64,000 nucleotides of DNA from Prodigiosinella aquatilis (GCA_030388725.1 CP128857.1:124001-188000); one strand, 5' to 3'. Numbered from the stretch's first letter, positions 26,727 to 35,700 are shown. Program-made: numbers and translations. The notes: a model not told the origin generated them from the letters alone.

Positions 26727-26814
26727 CGACGGTAAGAAGTTTTTGCTATAAAAAACAATATTATCAATGTGTTAAATAATTTGTCGTGTTCACGTTAACC
26801 CGAGGAGTCATTAG

Positions 26815-27825
26815 ATGACAGTACACTCTGCTTTTCGCCGACGACTGCTGCTGGCCGCAGTGTCCCTGACTTTCACCGTTCAGGCGTTGGCTGCCGAGAA
26901 GGTGACGCTCCAGCTTAAATGGTTGCCGCAGGCCCAGTTCGCCGGGTATTACGTGGCGCAGGCCAAGGGCTATTACAAAGACGAAGGACTGGATGTCACC
27001 ATTAAACCAGGAGGGACCGATATTTCCCCGGTGCAAGTGATTGCCGGGAAATCGGCGGATGTGATTGTCGATTGGATGCCTGATGCGTTGGCGGCGCGTG
27101 AAGCGGGTGTTCCGCTGGTGAATATCGCTCAGATTTTTGACCGTTCCGGCATGATGCTGACGTGCAGGAAATCCAGCGGTGTGACTACGCCAGCCGATCT
27201 GAAGGGTAAAACTCTCGGGGTGTGGTTTGGTGGTAACGAATATCCGTTTTTCAACTGGATGAACAAGCTGGGTTACAAGCCCGGTGTCGATATCAAAGTG
27301 CTGAAACAGGGCTTTAATGTTGATCCGCTATTGCAGAATCAGGCGGCCTGTATTTCCACCATGAACTATAACGAATACTGGCAGTTGATTGACGCTGGCA
27401 TGAAGAAAGAGGATTTGGTTACTTTCCCGTATGAAGATGAGGGTGTCTCCACATTGGAAGACGGCCTGTATGTGCTGGGGCCGAATCTGAAAGATAAAGC
27501 GTTCGTGGCCAAAATGGCGAAATTCCTCAAAGCGTCCTATAAAGGCTGGAATGAGGCGGTGAATCACCCGGAAGAAGCAGCGAAGATTGTGGTGTCGGAA
27601 GATGCTTCCGGTTCCGCTACCGTAGCGGTGCAGCAACGCCAGATGGAAAACGTCGCTAAATTGATCACCAATGCCAACACACCTAAAATCGGTTATCTTG
27701 ATCCGGCGGCTTATCGCCGCACGGTGGATGTACTGTTGAACAGCGGCGGCGGTAGCCCGGTTATCAAGAAAGACCCAGGCGACAGTGCCATGAGTCATGT
27801 GGTGTGGGACGCGGCAGCAAAATAA
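26815..27825 (+). CDS. NMT1/THI5-like periplasmic binding protein
   Basis: The 336-residue protein has a signal peptide (RRR, hydrophobic core, cleavage near VQALA-AEK) and a mature start VTLQLKWLPQAQFAGYYVAQ, the hallmark of the THI5/ThiY group that binds pyrimidine-like ligands. KGYYKDEGLDVTIKPGG and GKSADVIVDWMPDAL follow. It delivers the ligand to the two permeases just upstream. Within this group the ligand could be uracil, thymine, a dihydro form or a thiamine-precursor pyrimidine; the catabolic context favours the first ones. Confidence 0.9.
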   Translation: MTVHSAFRRRLLLAAVSLTFTVQALAAEKVTLQLKWLPQAQFAGYYVAQAKGYYKDEGLDVTIKPGGTDISPVQVIAGKSADVIVDWMPDALAAREAGVPLVNIAQIFDRSGMMLTCRKSSGVTTPADLKGKTLGVWFGGNEYPFFNWMNKLGYKPGVDIKVLKQGFNVDPLLQNQAACISTMNYNEYWQLIDAGMKKEDLVTFPYEDEGVSTLEDGLYVLGPNLKDKAFVAKMAKFLKASYKGWNEAVNHPEEAAKIVVSEDASGSATVAVQQRQMENVAKLITNANTPKIGYLDPAAYRRTVDVLLNSGGGSPVIKKDPGDSAMSHVVWDAAAK

Positions 27826-27904
27826 TTTATTACATGAGCACGATTCCTCATTAACCACAGCGCCAGGGAAGGCGAAAGTCATCAACAAACGGCAGGTAAA
27901 CGTC

Positions 27905-28594
27905 ATGTGGAAAAGCAAAGTACCAGAGGAACGCGATGTGATACCCGTTTCATCCCGGTTGTTACCGGAAAGTGTCGAAGAAGTCGAAAAAGGCCGTATT
28001 CGTCAGGATAATGAGGCGATCATCCGGTTGGCGGCCGAGCGTATTTTTGCCCGTTTCGGTTTCAAAGGGGCCACGATGGCGCTGATTGCCGAAGCCGCCG
28101 GATTGCCCAAAGCCAACCTACATTACTACTTCGGTAATAAACAGACGCTTTATCTCACGGTGCTGGATACTATTCTGCATGACTGGTTGTCTCCATTGGA
28201 CGACTTGCATCCACAAGCCGATCCGAAAACCGCGATTGAGCGTTATGTACGGCAGAAAATACGCTTCAGCTTTGAGCGCCCGGAAGCGTCCAAATTGTTT
28301 GCCAATGAAATCCTGCAAGGTGCACCGATGGTGCATCATTTACTGCAAACCGAGCTGCGGCGACTGGTGGTGGAAAAATCCGCCGTGTTAGATCGTTGGA
28401 TCGCTGATGGGCGGTTGCAACCGTTGGACGCACCACATTTCTTTTTTTCAGTCTGGTCGATGACCCAGACCTACGCCGATTTTGACATTCAGATTGCCGC
28501 TGTACTGGGCGATGCCGCCCGTTCGGCTGATGCTCAGGAACGAGCCACCCGCCATGTGCTGACCAGTGTGTTTCGGATCTGCGGGCTGGCGTAA
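27905..28594 (+). CDS. TetR-family regulator, RutR-like
   Basis: The 229-residue protein has a helix-turn-helix around AERIFARFGFKGATMALIAE and the nearby LPKANLHYYFGNKQTLY (about residues 45-85), then a RutR-type C-terminal ligand domain (YcdC type) with FERPEASKLFANEI. E. coli RutR responds to uracil and thymine and binds TTGACC-N4-GGTCAA. Matching operators lie upstream of the ABC operon and preT. The start at 27905 gives the family length; the frame is open from 27797. It ends five bases from the convergent metal-transporter permease gene. Confidence 0.88.
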   Translation: MWKSKVPEERDVIPVSSRLLPESVEEVEKGRIRQDNEAIIRLAAERIFARFGFKGATMALIAEAAGLPKANLHYYFGNKQTLYLTVLDTILHDWLSPLDDLHPQADPKTAIERYVRQKIRFSFERPEASKLFANEILQGAPMVHHLLQTELRRLVVEKSAVLDRWIADGRLQPLDAPHFFFSVWSMTQTYADFDIQIAAVLGDAARSADAQERATRHVLTSVFRICGLA

Positions 28595-28599
28595 CGGGA

Positions 28600-29382
28600 T
28601 TAACCCCATCGTCGCCATATCCGTGACAATCCATAAAAAAGCGCCCCAAAACCTCCGACGAAGAAGCCAACCGGCCAGTTGGTTTCGTAAGACAGCGCGA
28701 TGGCTAACCACACCGTCACTAACGAAATAGATACAGACAGAATGACCGCTGGAACCGGACGATGGGTCAGGGATCGCGCTACTGCCGACGGTGCAATCAT
28801 TAAGCTAAAAACCAGTAGCGCGCCAACCACCGGCAGTGACATCGCTGTCGCCAGCGCCAGAATAGCCAAAAACCAAATTTCCATTTTTCGCGCTGATACA
28901 CCTTTAACCTCGGCCAACTCCGGCGAGATTGAGCTTAACACTAGTGGTGAGAACAATTTTATGGTCATTCCGATCACCAGCAGACTTAACAGTGCAATGG
29001 GGGTGATTTCAGCCGTGCTTACGCCAAGCACTTCACCAAAAAGTAGTGAGTAAACCTGTTGGGAGTATTGGCTGCTCATACTTAAAAATAACGTTCCCAG
29101 ACTCAATAGCATCACCAGGGACAGTGCGGTGGCTACCTCATGACGACCCTTTTTCGACAACTGGCTGATGCCGACCACGCCAAGCCCGGCGAAAGTTACC
29201 AGGCCGAAAAACGAATTGATTCCCAACAGGCCGGCTAACGCGGCACCGGGAAACGTGCCGAGAGGTAAGGCATGGGCGGCAAAAGAGGCGCCGCGAAGCA
29301 CCACAAAAAAGCCGACAAACCCGGCCACAATGGCGACCAACGTGACCACAATCCAGGTATTGATCATAAAACTGGAGAACAT
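28600..29382 (-). CDS. Metal ABC transporter permease 2 (ZnuB/MntB type)
   Basis: The 260-residue inner-membrane permease of the ABC-3 family has GFFVVLRGASFAAHALPLG near residue 25 and ATAMSLPVVGALLVFSLMIAP near residue 180. It is the last gene of a four-gene operon and starts two bases from the end of permease 1. Two distinct permeases in one metal importer is less common than the single ZnuB of E. coli. Confidence 0.92.
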   Translation of the reverse strand: MFSSFMINTWIVVTLVAIVAGFVGFFVVLRGASFAAHALPLGTFPGAALAGLLGINSFFGLVTFAGLGVVGISQLSKKGRHEVATALSLVMLLSLGTLFLSMSSQYSQQVYSLLFGEVLGVSTAEITPIALLSLLVIGMTIKLFSPLVLSSISPELAEVKGVSARKMEIWFLAILALATAMSLPVVGALLVFSLMIAPSAVARSLTHRPVPAVILSVSISLVTVWLAIALSYETNWPVGFFVGGFGALFYGLSRIWRRWG

Positions 29383-29384
29383 GT

Positions 29385-30248
29385 CTAATTCCCCTTAGTG
29401 ATTTTAAGGTGTGTACAAGCCAGATAGGTGATGAATATCAACGCCACAATAAAAAAACTCACCGGCCAGCCGTGTCCTGGCGTCCAGTAGTAACTATCGT
29501 AAGCCAACAGAATTCCGCCCCAGGTTGCGGCCAGTCCGATAATAATCGCCATCAAAATGGCGGTTGCCGGGCGTCTTGCCAGCCGTAGTGCCGTAGCCGC
29601 AGGACCTATCAGTAACGCGGTTGATAACACGGCACCGACGGTCATTGAGGAAAGCGCCACCGACAGCGCGAGAACGATCAGGTACAGCAGCCCGATAACC
29701 CGGGTTTTTATACCGTGAATTTCAGCCAGTTCAACGTCGAGAGAACTCAGCAACAACGGGCGATAGAGAATGGCTGTAACAACCAACGCACCAAGACCCA
29801 CCAGTAATGCCAGCGGAATAATCGAAGGGGGAATAGCAAACATAGAACCAAACATCACGCTGATTGCCGCACCAGTCGTGCTATGAGTGGTGACATCGAA
29901 ATATAAAAACAGTGCCGAAAGGCCGAGACCGGCGCCCAGCACAATACCGGTGACTAAATCCCGTTCGCGAGCGCGCCGCATATCGACCAGCTCCATCCCC
30001 ATCGAGGCCAGAAGCGCCATAGCCAGCAGGCCGGCCAACGGATTAATGCCCAGAAGAAAGGAGAGGGCGCCGCCAGCACTGCTGACATCTGCCAGTGCGT
30101 GACCAGCAAAAGACTGGCCACGTATCACGGTAAACACACCGACAACGCCAGAGACGACCGCCGCGCCTCCACCAATAATCAGTGCAGTTTGCACCGGTTG
30201 GCTGGAAAAAAAGCCCGGTTCAAAAATGGTGGTCATTAAAGAATTCAT
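29385..30248 (-). CDS. Metal ABC transporter permease 1 (ZnuB/MntB type)
   Basis: The 287-residue ABC-3 permease has VFTVIRGQSFAGHALADVSSAGG near residues 39-61, where the GHALADVSSAGG segment is typical of zinc/manganese permeases, and about seven to eight hydrophobic segments. It lies six bases after the ATPase gene and probably forms a heterodimer with the next permease. Confidence 0.92.
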   Translation of the reverse strand: MNSLMTTIFEPGFFSSQPVQTALIIGGGAAVVSGVVGVFTVIRGQSFAGHALADVSSAGGALSFLLGINPLAGLLAMALLASMGMELVDMRRARERDLVTGIVLGAGLGLSALFLYFDVTTHSTTGAAISVMFGSMFAIPPSIIPLALLVGLGALVVTAILYRPLLLSSLDVELAEIHGIKTRVIGLLYLIVLALSVALSSMTVGAVLSTALLIGPAATALRLARRPATAILMAIIIGLAATWGGILLAYDSYYWTPGHGWPVSFFIVALIFITYLACTHLKITKGN

Positions 30249-30254
30249 GAGGAT

Positions 30255-31082
30255 TTAAACATTCGAATGGCAGTCGGCCGAGTGTTGATCCGTCTGTGTT
30301 GGGGCCGCGCCGTTAGCGGCAATCACCAGTACCCGGTCAAGAACGCGGACCACTTCAATATGATGACCATACAAGTCACTGAGCACATCGGTACGCACCA
30401 CATCGTCAGTTTTGCCGCTGGCCGCACGACCATTAGCTAAATAGACGATGCTATCCATGGCGGAAAGTAACGGGTTCATATCATGAGCGGAAAGCAGTAT
30501 CGTGACCTGATGAGAGACGCAAAGATGGCGCAAAAGCGCCACAATCTCCGACACACTGCGCATGTCCAGATTAGCCAAAGGTTCATCAAGCAATAAAAGC
30601 CGGGGACAGCGAATCAAGGCGTGGGCAATCAACACTCGCTGCTGCTGACCACCAGAAAGATTTCCGATGCGTTGGTCAGCAAAGCTCTCGGCACCCACCT
30701 CTTTCAACATATCATCGACTTTTTGCCGGACCTTTCTGGATGGAAAGCCAAAACCGAGTTGATGTCCATTGAGGCCCAGAGTCACTAAATCCCTGGCTCG
30801 CAGCGGTATTTCGGCATCGAATAAGATCTTCTGTGGTACGTAACCGACAGCGGTTATCCCTTGCCTGCCCGTCAGATTATCGATATGTACGCTACCTTCA
30901 TCGGCTTGTTGAAAGCCGAGAATAGTACGTAGCAGCGTCGTTTTACCTGAGCCATTAGAACCAATAAGGCCGCAGAATTCTCCGGCCTTAAGGTTAAAGG
31001 TTACCTGTTGCAGCACGTTTTTGGCGGAGAAAGAAACACTGATGTTATTGACAGCCAGAACGCTGTCGTCTGCGTGCATCAT
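30255..31082 (-). CDS. Metal ABC transporter ATPase (ZnuC/MntA type)
   Basis: The 275-residue ATPase has Walker A GSNGSGKTT, signature LSGGQQQRVLIAHAL and Walker B LLLLDEPLANLD, then LSAHDMNPLL with the switch histidine. The C-terminus contains extra polar sequence with one Cys and several His residues. Its start lies directly after the binding-protein stop, so the genes are co-transcribed. Confidence 0.93.
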   Translation of the reverse strand: MMHADDSVLAVNNISVSFSAKNVLQQVTFNLKAGEFCGLIGSNGSGKTTLLRTILGFQQADEGSVHIDNLTGRQGITAVGYVPQKILFDAEIPLRARDLVTLGLNGHQLGFGFPSRKVRQKVDDMLKEVGAESFADQRIGNLSGGQQQRVLIAHALIRCPRLLLLDEPLANLDMRSVSEIVALLRHLCVSHQVTILLSAHDMNPLLSAMDSIVYLANGRAASGKTDDVVRTDVLSDLYGHHIEVVRVLDRVLVIAANGAAPTQTDQHSADCHSNV

Positions 31083-31083
31083 C

Positions 31084-32004
31084 TTATTTACTTGCCAGCA
31101 GGGTTTCGGTAGAGACGTGGTCTGCCACTGCGCGGCGCAACGCTTTGGTTTCCGCCATCATCCACGACTGATAGGTATAACCTGGTGTTGGCATGGTTTC
31201 ATATACACCGACCACCGGAACGTGATTTTTCTTGGCCAGACTCAGAAAGGATGCAGTTAGCGGATCGGTAACCTGTTGGTTATAAACAAAGGCCTTAAGT
31301 TTATGACTGCTGAATAGATTATTTTGCGCGGTGACATCCTGAGGTGCCGGATCGGTACCGTTCATGATGGCCGCTTCAAGGTTAAATGGTGTCGCGATAT
31401 GCGCTCCCGCGGCCTGTAACATATAGTCGCCGACCGGCTCGGTTACTGCGACGTCACTGCCTTTATATTTGGCTTGGAAATCAGCAATCTCGGCGAACCA
31501 GGGTTTCAGAGACGCATCGAATTTTTTAACGTTGGCCTCAAAGTAGGCTTTCTGTTCAGGCATTGATGCGCTGAGGTCGGCAGCGATTTGTTGCGCGACG
31601 GCAGGCATGGTAATCGGCTTGTACCACAAGTGTGGATTCGGTGTGTTATCCGGCAAGCCGAGCAAGTGTTGCACGTCAATCACATGACGCGTTTTGTTCG
31701 GTGCCGCGGAGAGAAACTTATCCGTCCAGGAATCATAACCGAGCCCATTTTTTACCACCAGATTGGCATTGGCTATCTCGGCGGCAATTTTCGGACTGGC
31801 TTCAAACGTATGCGGATCGGTGTTCGGATCGGTTTCAATCGCCGTGACGTGAACAAATTTGCCGCCAATTTGTGAAATTACATCGGCGTATTCATTTTCT
31901 ACCCCGACTGCATTCAATACCGGCGTTGATGCCGCCATCGCTTCACCGGTGTGAACGGAAGCTAAAACGATGACGGTTAATGCTGCGCTAAACTTGCCTT
32001 TCAT
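31084..32004 (-). CDS. Zinc/manganese-type periplasmic binding protein (cluster A-I)
   Basis: The 306-residue protein has a signal peptide ending near GEAMA-AST and no lipobox. Metal-ligand histidines occur in the family positions TDPHTFE (near 65) and NPHLWYKP (near 125), with later acidic positions around VTEPVGDYML and AFVYNQQVTDP. There is no long His-rich loop like that of E. coli ZnuA. It is the first gene of the operon and starts 46 bases after a perfect Zur-like palindrome, which supports zinc as the metal. Confidence 0.9.
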   Translation of the reverse strand: MKGKFSAALTVIVLASVHTGEAMAASTPVLNAVGVENEYADVISQIGGKFVHVTAIETDPNTDPHTFEASPKIAAEIANANLVVKNGLGYDSWTDKFLSAAPNKTRHVIDVQHLLGLPDNTPNPHLWYKPITMPAVAQQIAADLSASMPEQKAYFEANVKKFDASLKPWFAEIADFQAKYKGSDVAVTEPVGDYMLQAAGAHIATPFNLEAAIMNGTDPAPQDVTAQNNLFSSHKLKAFVYNQQVTDPLTASFLSLAKKNHVPVVGVYETMPTPGYTYQSWMMAETKALRRAVADHVSTETLLASK

Positions 32005-32050
32005 CTAAAACCCCTAATGATCAATACATTAAAAACAACAGTGAATCAAA

Positions 32051-32065
32051 TGTTATAACATAACA
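32051..32065. promoter_or_regulatory. Zur box upstream of the metal ABC operon
   Basis: TGTTATAACATAACA is a perfect inverted repeat (TGTTAT/ATAACA, three-base spacer), matching the core of the gammaproteobacterial Zur operator. It lies where the promoter of the binding-protein gene should be. This implies repression when zinc is plentiful. Confidence 0.82.
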
Positions 32066-32229
32066 ATATTGATAACCTGGCCGCGCGACAAGGTAATAGT
32101 GGTAACCAGTTGTTTAAGAATTAGCGTTTGAGAAATAAATTGGAAAAATCGTTAGAAAACGAAGATCTGGGGCCATCGTTGTTCCGTTGGTATAAGTTGG
32201 GTAATAGGTAGTCTTTTCGGTTAACGGCA

Positions 32230-32255
32230 CCCCATCTATTTATCATTAGATGGGG
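32230..32255. repeat. Hairpin after the DMT exporter gene
   Basis: CCCCATCTA and TAGATGGGG form a perfect 9-base stem with an 8-base loop, about 92 bases past the 3' end of the exporter gene and upstream of the Zur-controlled promoter. No T run, so either a processing or transcript-end structure or a short palindrome. The rest of 32066-32346 shows no gene. Confidence 0.5.
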
Positions 32256-32346
32256 CTATGGAGATTGATCATTAAGAAAAATTTTGTCATTTAAAATTAC
32301 TTATTAAAAAAGCGATCCTATAACTTCGAATCACTAACCTTAAAGT

Positions 32347-33234
32347 TTAGAATTTAAATATCAATAGAACAGCAGAAAAAACGATAAGCAAGATTATTGT
32401 AAGTTTTTTTAAAAAATACTTCTCCCCAATAAATAAAGCTGAAAGAATAAAACCAACAACTAAACTCATTCTTCGAAAAATTGATAAGTATGTCACATTC
32501 GCACTGGCATCTGAGATTGCAAAAAAATAGACTAGTTCAGCTATCACCCATGATAACCCAACAAGAGGTATATACAGGCTCCATTTACAATGATATTTCT
32601 CCTGCCTAAATTTGATACTTAATACAAGCAATGCTGTTGCAATTATAAAACGATGAAGTGCGCTATATGCCTGAACTGTGTAAACTGACATACCCATTTG
32701 TTGAACGATAAATTTATCATAAACTGTAGTGAACGAAGAAAGAATAGTTGCGAGGAGCATCATTGTCATTGGGAGGCTTCTGAGAGTGTTTATGCCTTCT
32801 TTTTTCCCTATCTGAGAAAGAAAGTAATAACAAATAACAGATAGGACTACCGCGGTGAGCTGTATGGGTGTCAGGAACTCTCCAAAAATCAATGATCCTC
32901 CCGCGAGTGTCCAGAGAGGGCCGGAAGCTCTGACAGAACCTGAAAAGGACATGGGAAGTTCCCTCACAGAAAAGTAAGCGAAAACCCATGATAATGTCAT
33001 CATGGTGCTTTTTACAAAAATGATTAACTGTTCATGAAAATGAATGCCATCAATATTTATTCTAGGCATACCAGCATAAGTGAATGGGATGAATGCCGGC
33101 ACCCAGAAAAGAGCACCAAAAAATGATGAAAAAAATACAACCGGAAAAATGCCATTATCGGCCATCGCTTTTTTTGTCCAAAAATCATAAAAGCCGAGAA
33201 TAAACCCGGCTGCGATACCATAATAAATCCACAT
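32347..33234 (-). CDS. EamA/DMT-family exporter
   Basis: The 295-residue inner-membrane protein has about ten hydrophobic segments in two halves, the drug/metabolite transporter layout. The charged GEKYFLKKL loop near the end is typical of EamA repeats. It is AT-rich and third in an operon behind a FAD oxidoreductase and a beta-helix protein, with 26 bases between it and the previous gene. As the only transporter in that operon it may export the pathway product. Confidence 0.85.
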   Translation of the reverse strand: MWIYYGIAAGFILGFYDFWTKKAMADNGIFPVVFFSSFFGALFWVPAFIPFTYAGMPRINIDGIHFHEQLIIFVKSTMMTLSWVFAYFSVRELPMSFSGSVRASGPLWTLAGGSLIFGEFLTPIQLTAVVLSVICYYFLSQIGKKEGINTLRSLPMTMMLLATILSSFTTVYDKFIVQQMGMSVYTVQAYSALHRFIIATALLVLSIKFRQEKYHCKWSLYIPLVGLSWVIAELVYFFAISDASANVTYLSIFRRMSLVVGFILSALFIGEKYFLKKLTIILLIVFSAVLLIFKF

Positions 33235-33260
33235 ATATAAAAGAGTCTCTAAAACCGTAT

Positions 33261-33884
33261 CTATTGAGCTGGTTTCATAAGCAGGTGATAGTTGGATTGT
33301 GGCTCTGTTAAAGATTCAGTAAATGTTCCCGTACCATTAATAACCATTCCCGTTCCGACAGTTACATTTTTCGCAAGACCGTGTCCTTTCAACAAACCCC
33401 CCCTTTCGTTTGGCCCATATTCCCTCCAGCTTTTTCCTTCTTCAAGCCGGCAACCATCTGCTGTAATTGAACCCAGTATCTGACTTCCGCTTCCTAGAAA
33501 CGTCGCCCCAAAAACCGCTACTCCACCAAGATAACGTCCCCGATTTCCTATTTTAATTATGGCATCATCTCGGTTAGCTTTAATTGTCACTCCTCCTTCA
33601 CCAAATTGATTCTCTGACCCTATAGACACTGGACCTAATGATGACTCAATGAGTGTGTTGCTGTGGAAGGTATTATTATCAACTATCTCCATTACATATT
33701 CACTTGACCCTATGATTGTTACCCCAGGATAAAAAATGTTACCTGTACCTATTTTAGCATGTACTGAAATAAGTGTGGATAATGGGTCGAATATAATATT
33801 TCCTCTCTCACAAAGTTGAGCTATCTGAGCTAACGTCAGAAAACCATGATTTATCCGGAGTTGGTCAAAAATTTCAGGAAACAT
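33261..33884 (-). CDS. Left-handed beta-helix protein of unknown function
   Basis: The 207-residue protein has hexapeptide-type repeats through the middle (LISVHAKIGTGNIFYPGVTIIG, then SIGSENQFGEGGVTI, IKIGNRGRYLGGVAVFG, FLGSGSQILGSI), which form a left-handed beta-helix as in acyltransferases and gamma-carbonic anhydrases. Near the C-terminus NVTVGTGMVINGTGTF is a further turn. Which reaction it performs is not evident. It overlaps the FAD oxidoreductase by one base and is AT-rich like the rest of the operon. Confidence 0.72.
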   Translation of the reverse strand: MFPEIFDQLRINHGFLTLAQIAQLCERGNIIFDPLSTLISVHAKIGTGNIFYPGVTIIGSSEYVMEIVDNNTFHSNTLIESSLGPVSIGSENQFGEGGVTIKANRDDAIIKIGNRGRYLGGVAVFGATFLGSGSQILGSITADGCRLEEGKSWREYGPNERGGLLKGHGLAKNVTVGTGMVINGTGTFTESLTEPQSNYHLLMKPAQ

Positions 33885-35017
33885 TAGGTTATTTTCTCCA
33901 GGCTATTTGATTTGTCACAAGGACGCATAGATACAACCCTATTGTCTATTGCATTATGTAAATAAGAGACAAGAAGATCTGTCAGATACGGAGCCTCGGT
34001 CATTTTACCTGGTAATATCAGGATATGACCCGGTACAGGCTCAGAAATTGCCACATTAAGCGATCGGTTAGTATTTTCAGGTCTTTGCAGGTCAACCTTA
34101 ACGCAGGCAATATTAATAGCATCAGGGTCATTCCAGTCTGGGAATAATTTTTTTATTCCCTTTCGAATATTTTCAGATCTGTCTGGAATTACATTGTAAT
34201 CTGCACTTTCTGAAAGAAGAGCGTCTTCATTGAATCCTATTATGCTGTTGTTGCCGTGATGCATTAAGGCTGTTTCATGCGCGTCCAAATAAAAAACACC
34301 AAAGTCTGATAACCTGCGGGTTATTATTAAATGACTTTTCCAGTAGCGAATGGGGAGGTGGATGCCATGATGTTTTTCGAATAGTCCTTTTGCTCCTATT
34401 CCAGAAGAGTAGACAATTCTTTCTGCACTAACATGTTGCAATTCGCCATCTGTATCTCGTAGTAGGATTTCCTGCCCGTTAATACTTTCAACATCATAGC
34501 CTAAGTAAAAATCGCAGCCAGATTTCAACGAGAGATGTATTAATTTCCTATACAGTAAGCGAGTGTTTAAACTGACATCATCTACTTCAAATATTGCTGC
34601 AGTCTCTTTAAAATTTGCATCAGGGATGCGGTTTTGTGCTTGCGCGCGCGTCAGGTTGCTATATGAAACACCAGCTTCATTCCAACGTGACAAAACCTCA
34701 TTAATACGCGACTCATCTTTAATCAGCGCCAGTGGTCGCTTATCTGCGTCTCCTATTGCTTCTGGTGCAAAACGGCGAATATATTCATGGCCATATATGC
34801 AGCGTTTAGCCACTTGTATCGCTTCCTCTCTTTTCAGAATTGATGTTGCATGATATGTACCGCGGTGTAGCCATCCCTCATTGCGGGTTGAAGGGCCGCT
34901 AGCAAACACTTTTTTGTTTTCCACCAACGCAACCGACAGGCCTATTTCACATAATTTATATGCTGACATGAGCCCAGCAATTCCTCCTCCGATGAGGATA
35001 ACATCATACTTTTTCAT
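33884..35017 (-). CDS. FAD-dependent oxidoreductase, DAO/L-2-hydroxyglutarate-oxidase-like
   Basis: The 377-residue flavoenzyme of the D-amino-acid-oxidase superfamily has an N-terminal Rossmann motif VILIGGGIAGLMSAYKL (residues 5-21). The segment STRNEGWLHRGTYHA near 43-57 corresponds to the active-site region of L-2-hydroxyglutarate oxidase. A typical C-terminal GKMTEAPYLTDLLV segment closes the FAD site. It is the first gene of a three-gene AT-rich operon with a beta-helix protein and a DMT exporter. Substrate unknown: a 2-hydroxy acid or amino acid is likely from the fold. Confidence 0.82.
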   Translation of the reverse strand: MKKYDVILIGGGIAGLMSAYKLCEIGLSVALVENKKVFASGPSTRNEGWLHRGTYHATSILKREEAIQVAKRCIYGHEYIRRFAPEAIGDADKRPLALIKDESRINEVLSRWNEAGVSYSNLTRAQAQNRIPDANFKETAAIFEVDDVSLNTRLLYRKLIHLSLKSGCDFYLGYDVESINGQEILLRDTDGELQHVSAERIVYSSGIGAKGLFEKHHGIHLPIRYWKSHLIITRRLSDFGVFYLDAHETALMHHGNNSIIGFNEDALLSESADYNVIPDRSENIRKGIKKLFPDWNDPDAINIACVKVDLQRPENTNRSLNVAISEPVPGHILILPGKMTEAPYLTDLLVSYLHNAIDNRVVSMRPCDKSNSLEKIT

Positions 35018-35550
35018 TTTATTCTCATTTTTCTTTAGAGGTTAAATAATTAATTAATTTTATGTGGTTTGGCTATACATTATTATGTTACAAATTAATT
35101 CCCCAACATCTGTCTACGATAAAACGACATGGTGTTTATTTAACTTATTGATTTAAATAACAAATAGTAAATTGATTTTTAATTTATTATTCATGTTTAT
35201 GCAATTTATTTGTAATGTTAATATTATTTTATTTTTTATATCTTACTGTTGCTATTTTTTAAGTATTAAACTCTAAGTTTATTTTTTTAATTAAGATAAA
35301 ATAAAATGGAACATTTATTTTTTAATATACCCTAAATAATTTGGATTAGGGGTGTAGGAAGACAGATTTTGAGTCATCACCGGTAGAAGTTTCTGCACAA
35401 TAGACATTCGATGATCATTATTCTTAGAATTCGCACAATACAAAATTTACTTTTGCCATTTAAGGAAAGATTTTTTTGTTAGTCTCCTTTTTATCCGAAA
35501 GTTTCATAAGGTAGCTCTGTTTATCTCCATGAATTACCTTCCATTGAACA
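35018..35550. other. Very AT-rich leader upstream of the FAD operon
   Basis: More than 500 bases without a credible gene, with long T/A stretches at 35037-35330. This is the promoter region of the minus-strand FAD operon and a good candidate for H-NS-type silencing. A degenerate ACCCTAAATAATTTGGATT at about 35330 resembles the conserved end of the enterobacterial repeat seen at 52351. The 67-codon plus frame at 35529 has no support. Confidence 0.5.
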
Positions 35551-35566
35551 TATTTGCATCAATGGT

Positions 35567-35581
35567 GGTGCGAAATGCACC
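35567..35581. promoter_or_regulatory. NtrC-like half-sites upstream of preT
   Basis: GGTGC and GCACC flank GAAAT as a perfect dyad, and TGCATCA lies 6 bases to the left, giving overlapping NtrC-type half-sites about 100 bases upstream of the sigma-54-like promoter. The arrangement departs from the exact NtrC consensus, so this is only a candidate enhancer. Confidence 0.4.
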
Positions 35582-35650
35582 AAAAAGATACGAATTTGCA
35601 GCCATCATGAAAAATTATGATCAGCTAATCCCTTGTTTTTCGTGTGATCT

Positions 35651-35672
35651 GTGCCATTGGCAACAATGGCAC
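35651..35672. promoter_or_regulatory. Perfect inverted repeat overlapping the preT promoter
   Basis: GTGCCATTG and CAATGGCAC form perfect 9-base arms with a GCAA spacer. The right arm contains the TGGCAC of the sigma-54-like promoter, so a protein bound here would compete with polymerase. Confidence 0.5.
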
Positions 35673-35682
35673 ATAAATCGCA
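35667..35682 (+). promoter_or_regulatory. Sigma-54-type promoter of the preTA operon
   Basis: TGGCACATAAATCGCA has a consensus -24 half and GG-to-GC spacing of ten bases; the -12 half is CGCA. Its start is 34 bases from the downstream operator, against 35 bases for the matching pair before the ABC operon. Confidence 0.5.
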
Positions 35683-35700
35683 TCTCTATCCCTGAAAACT

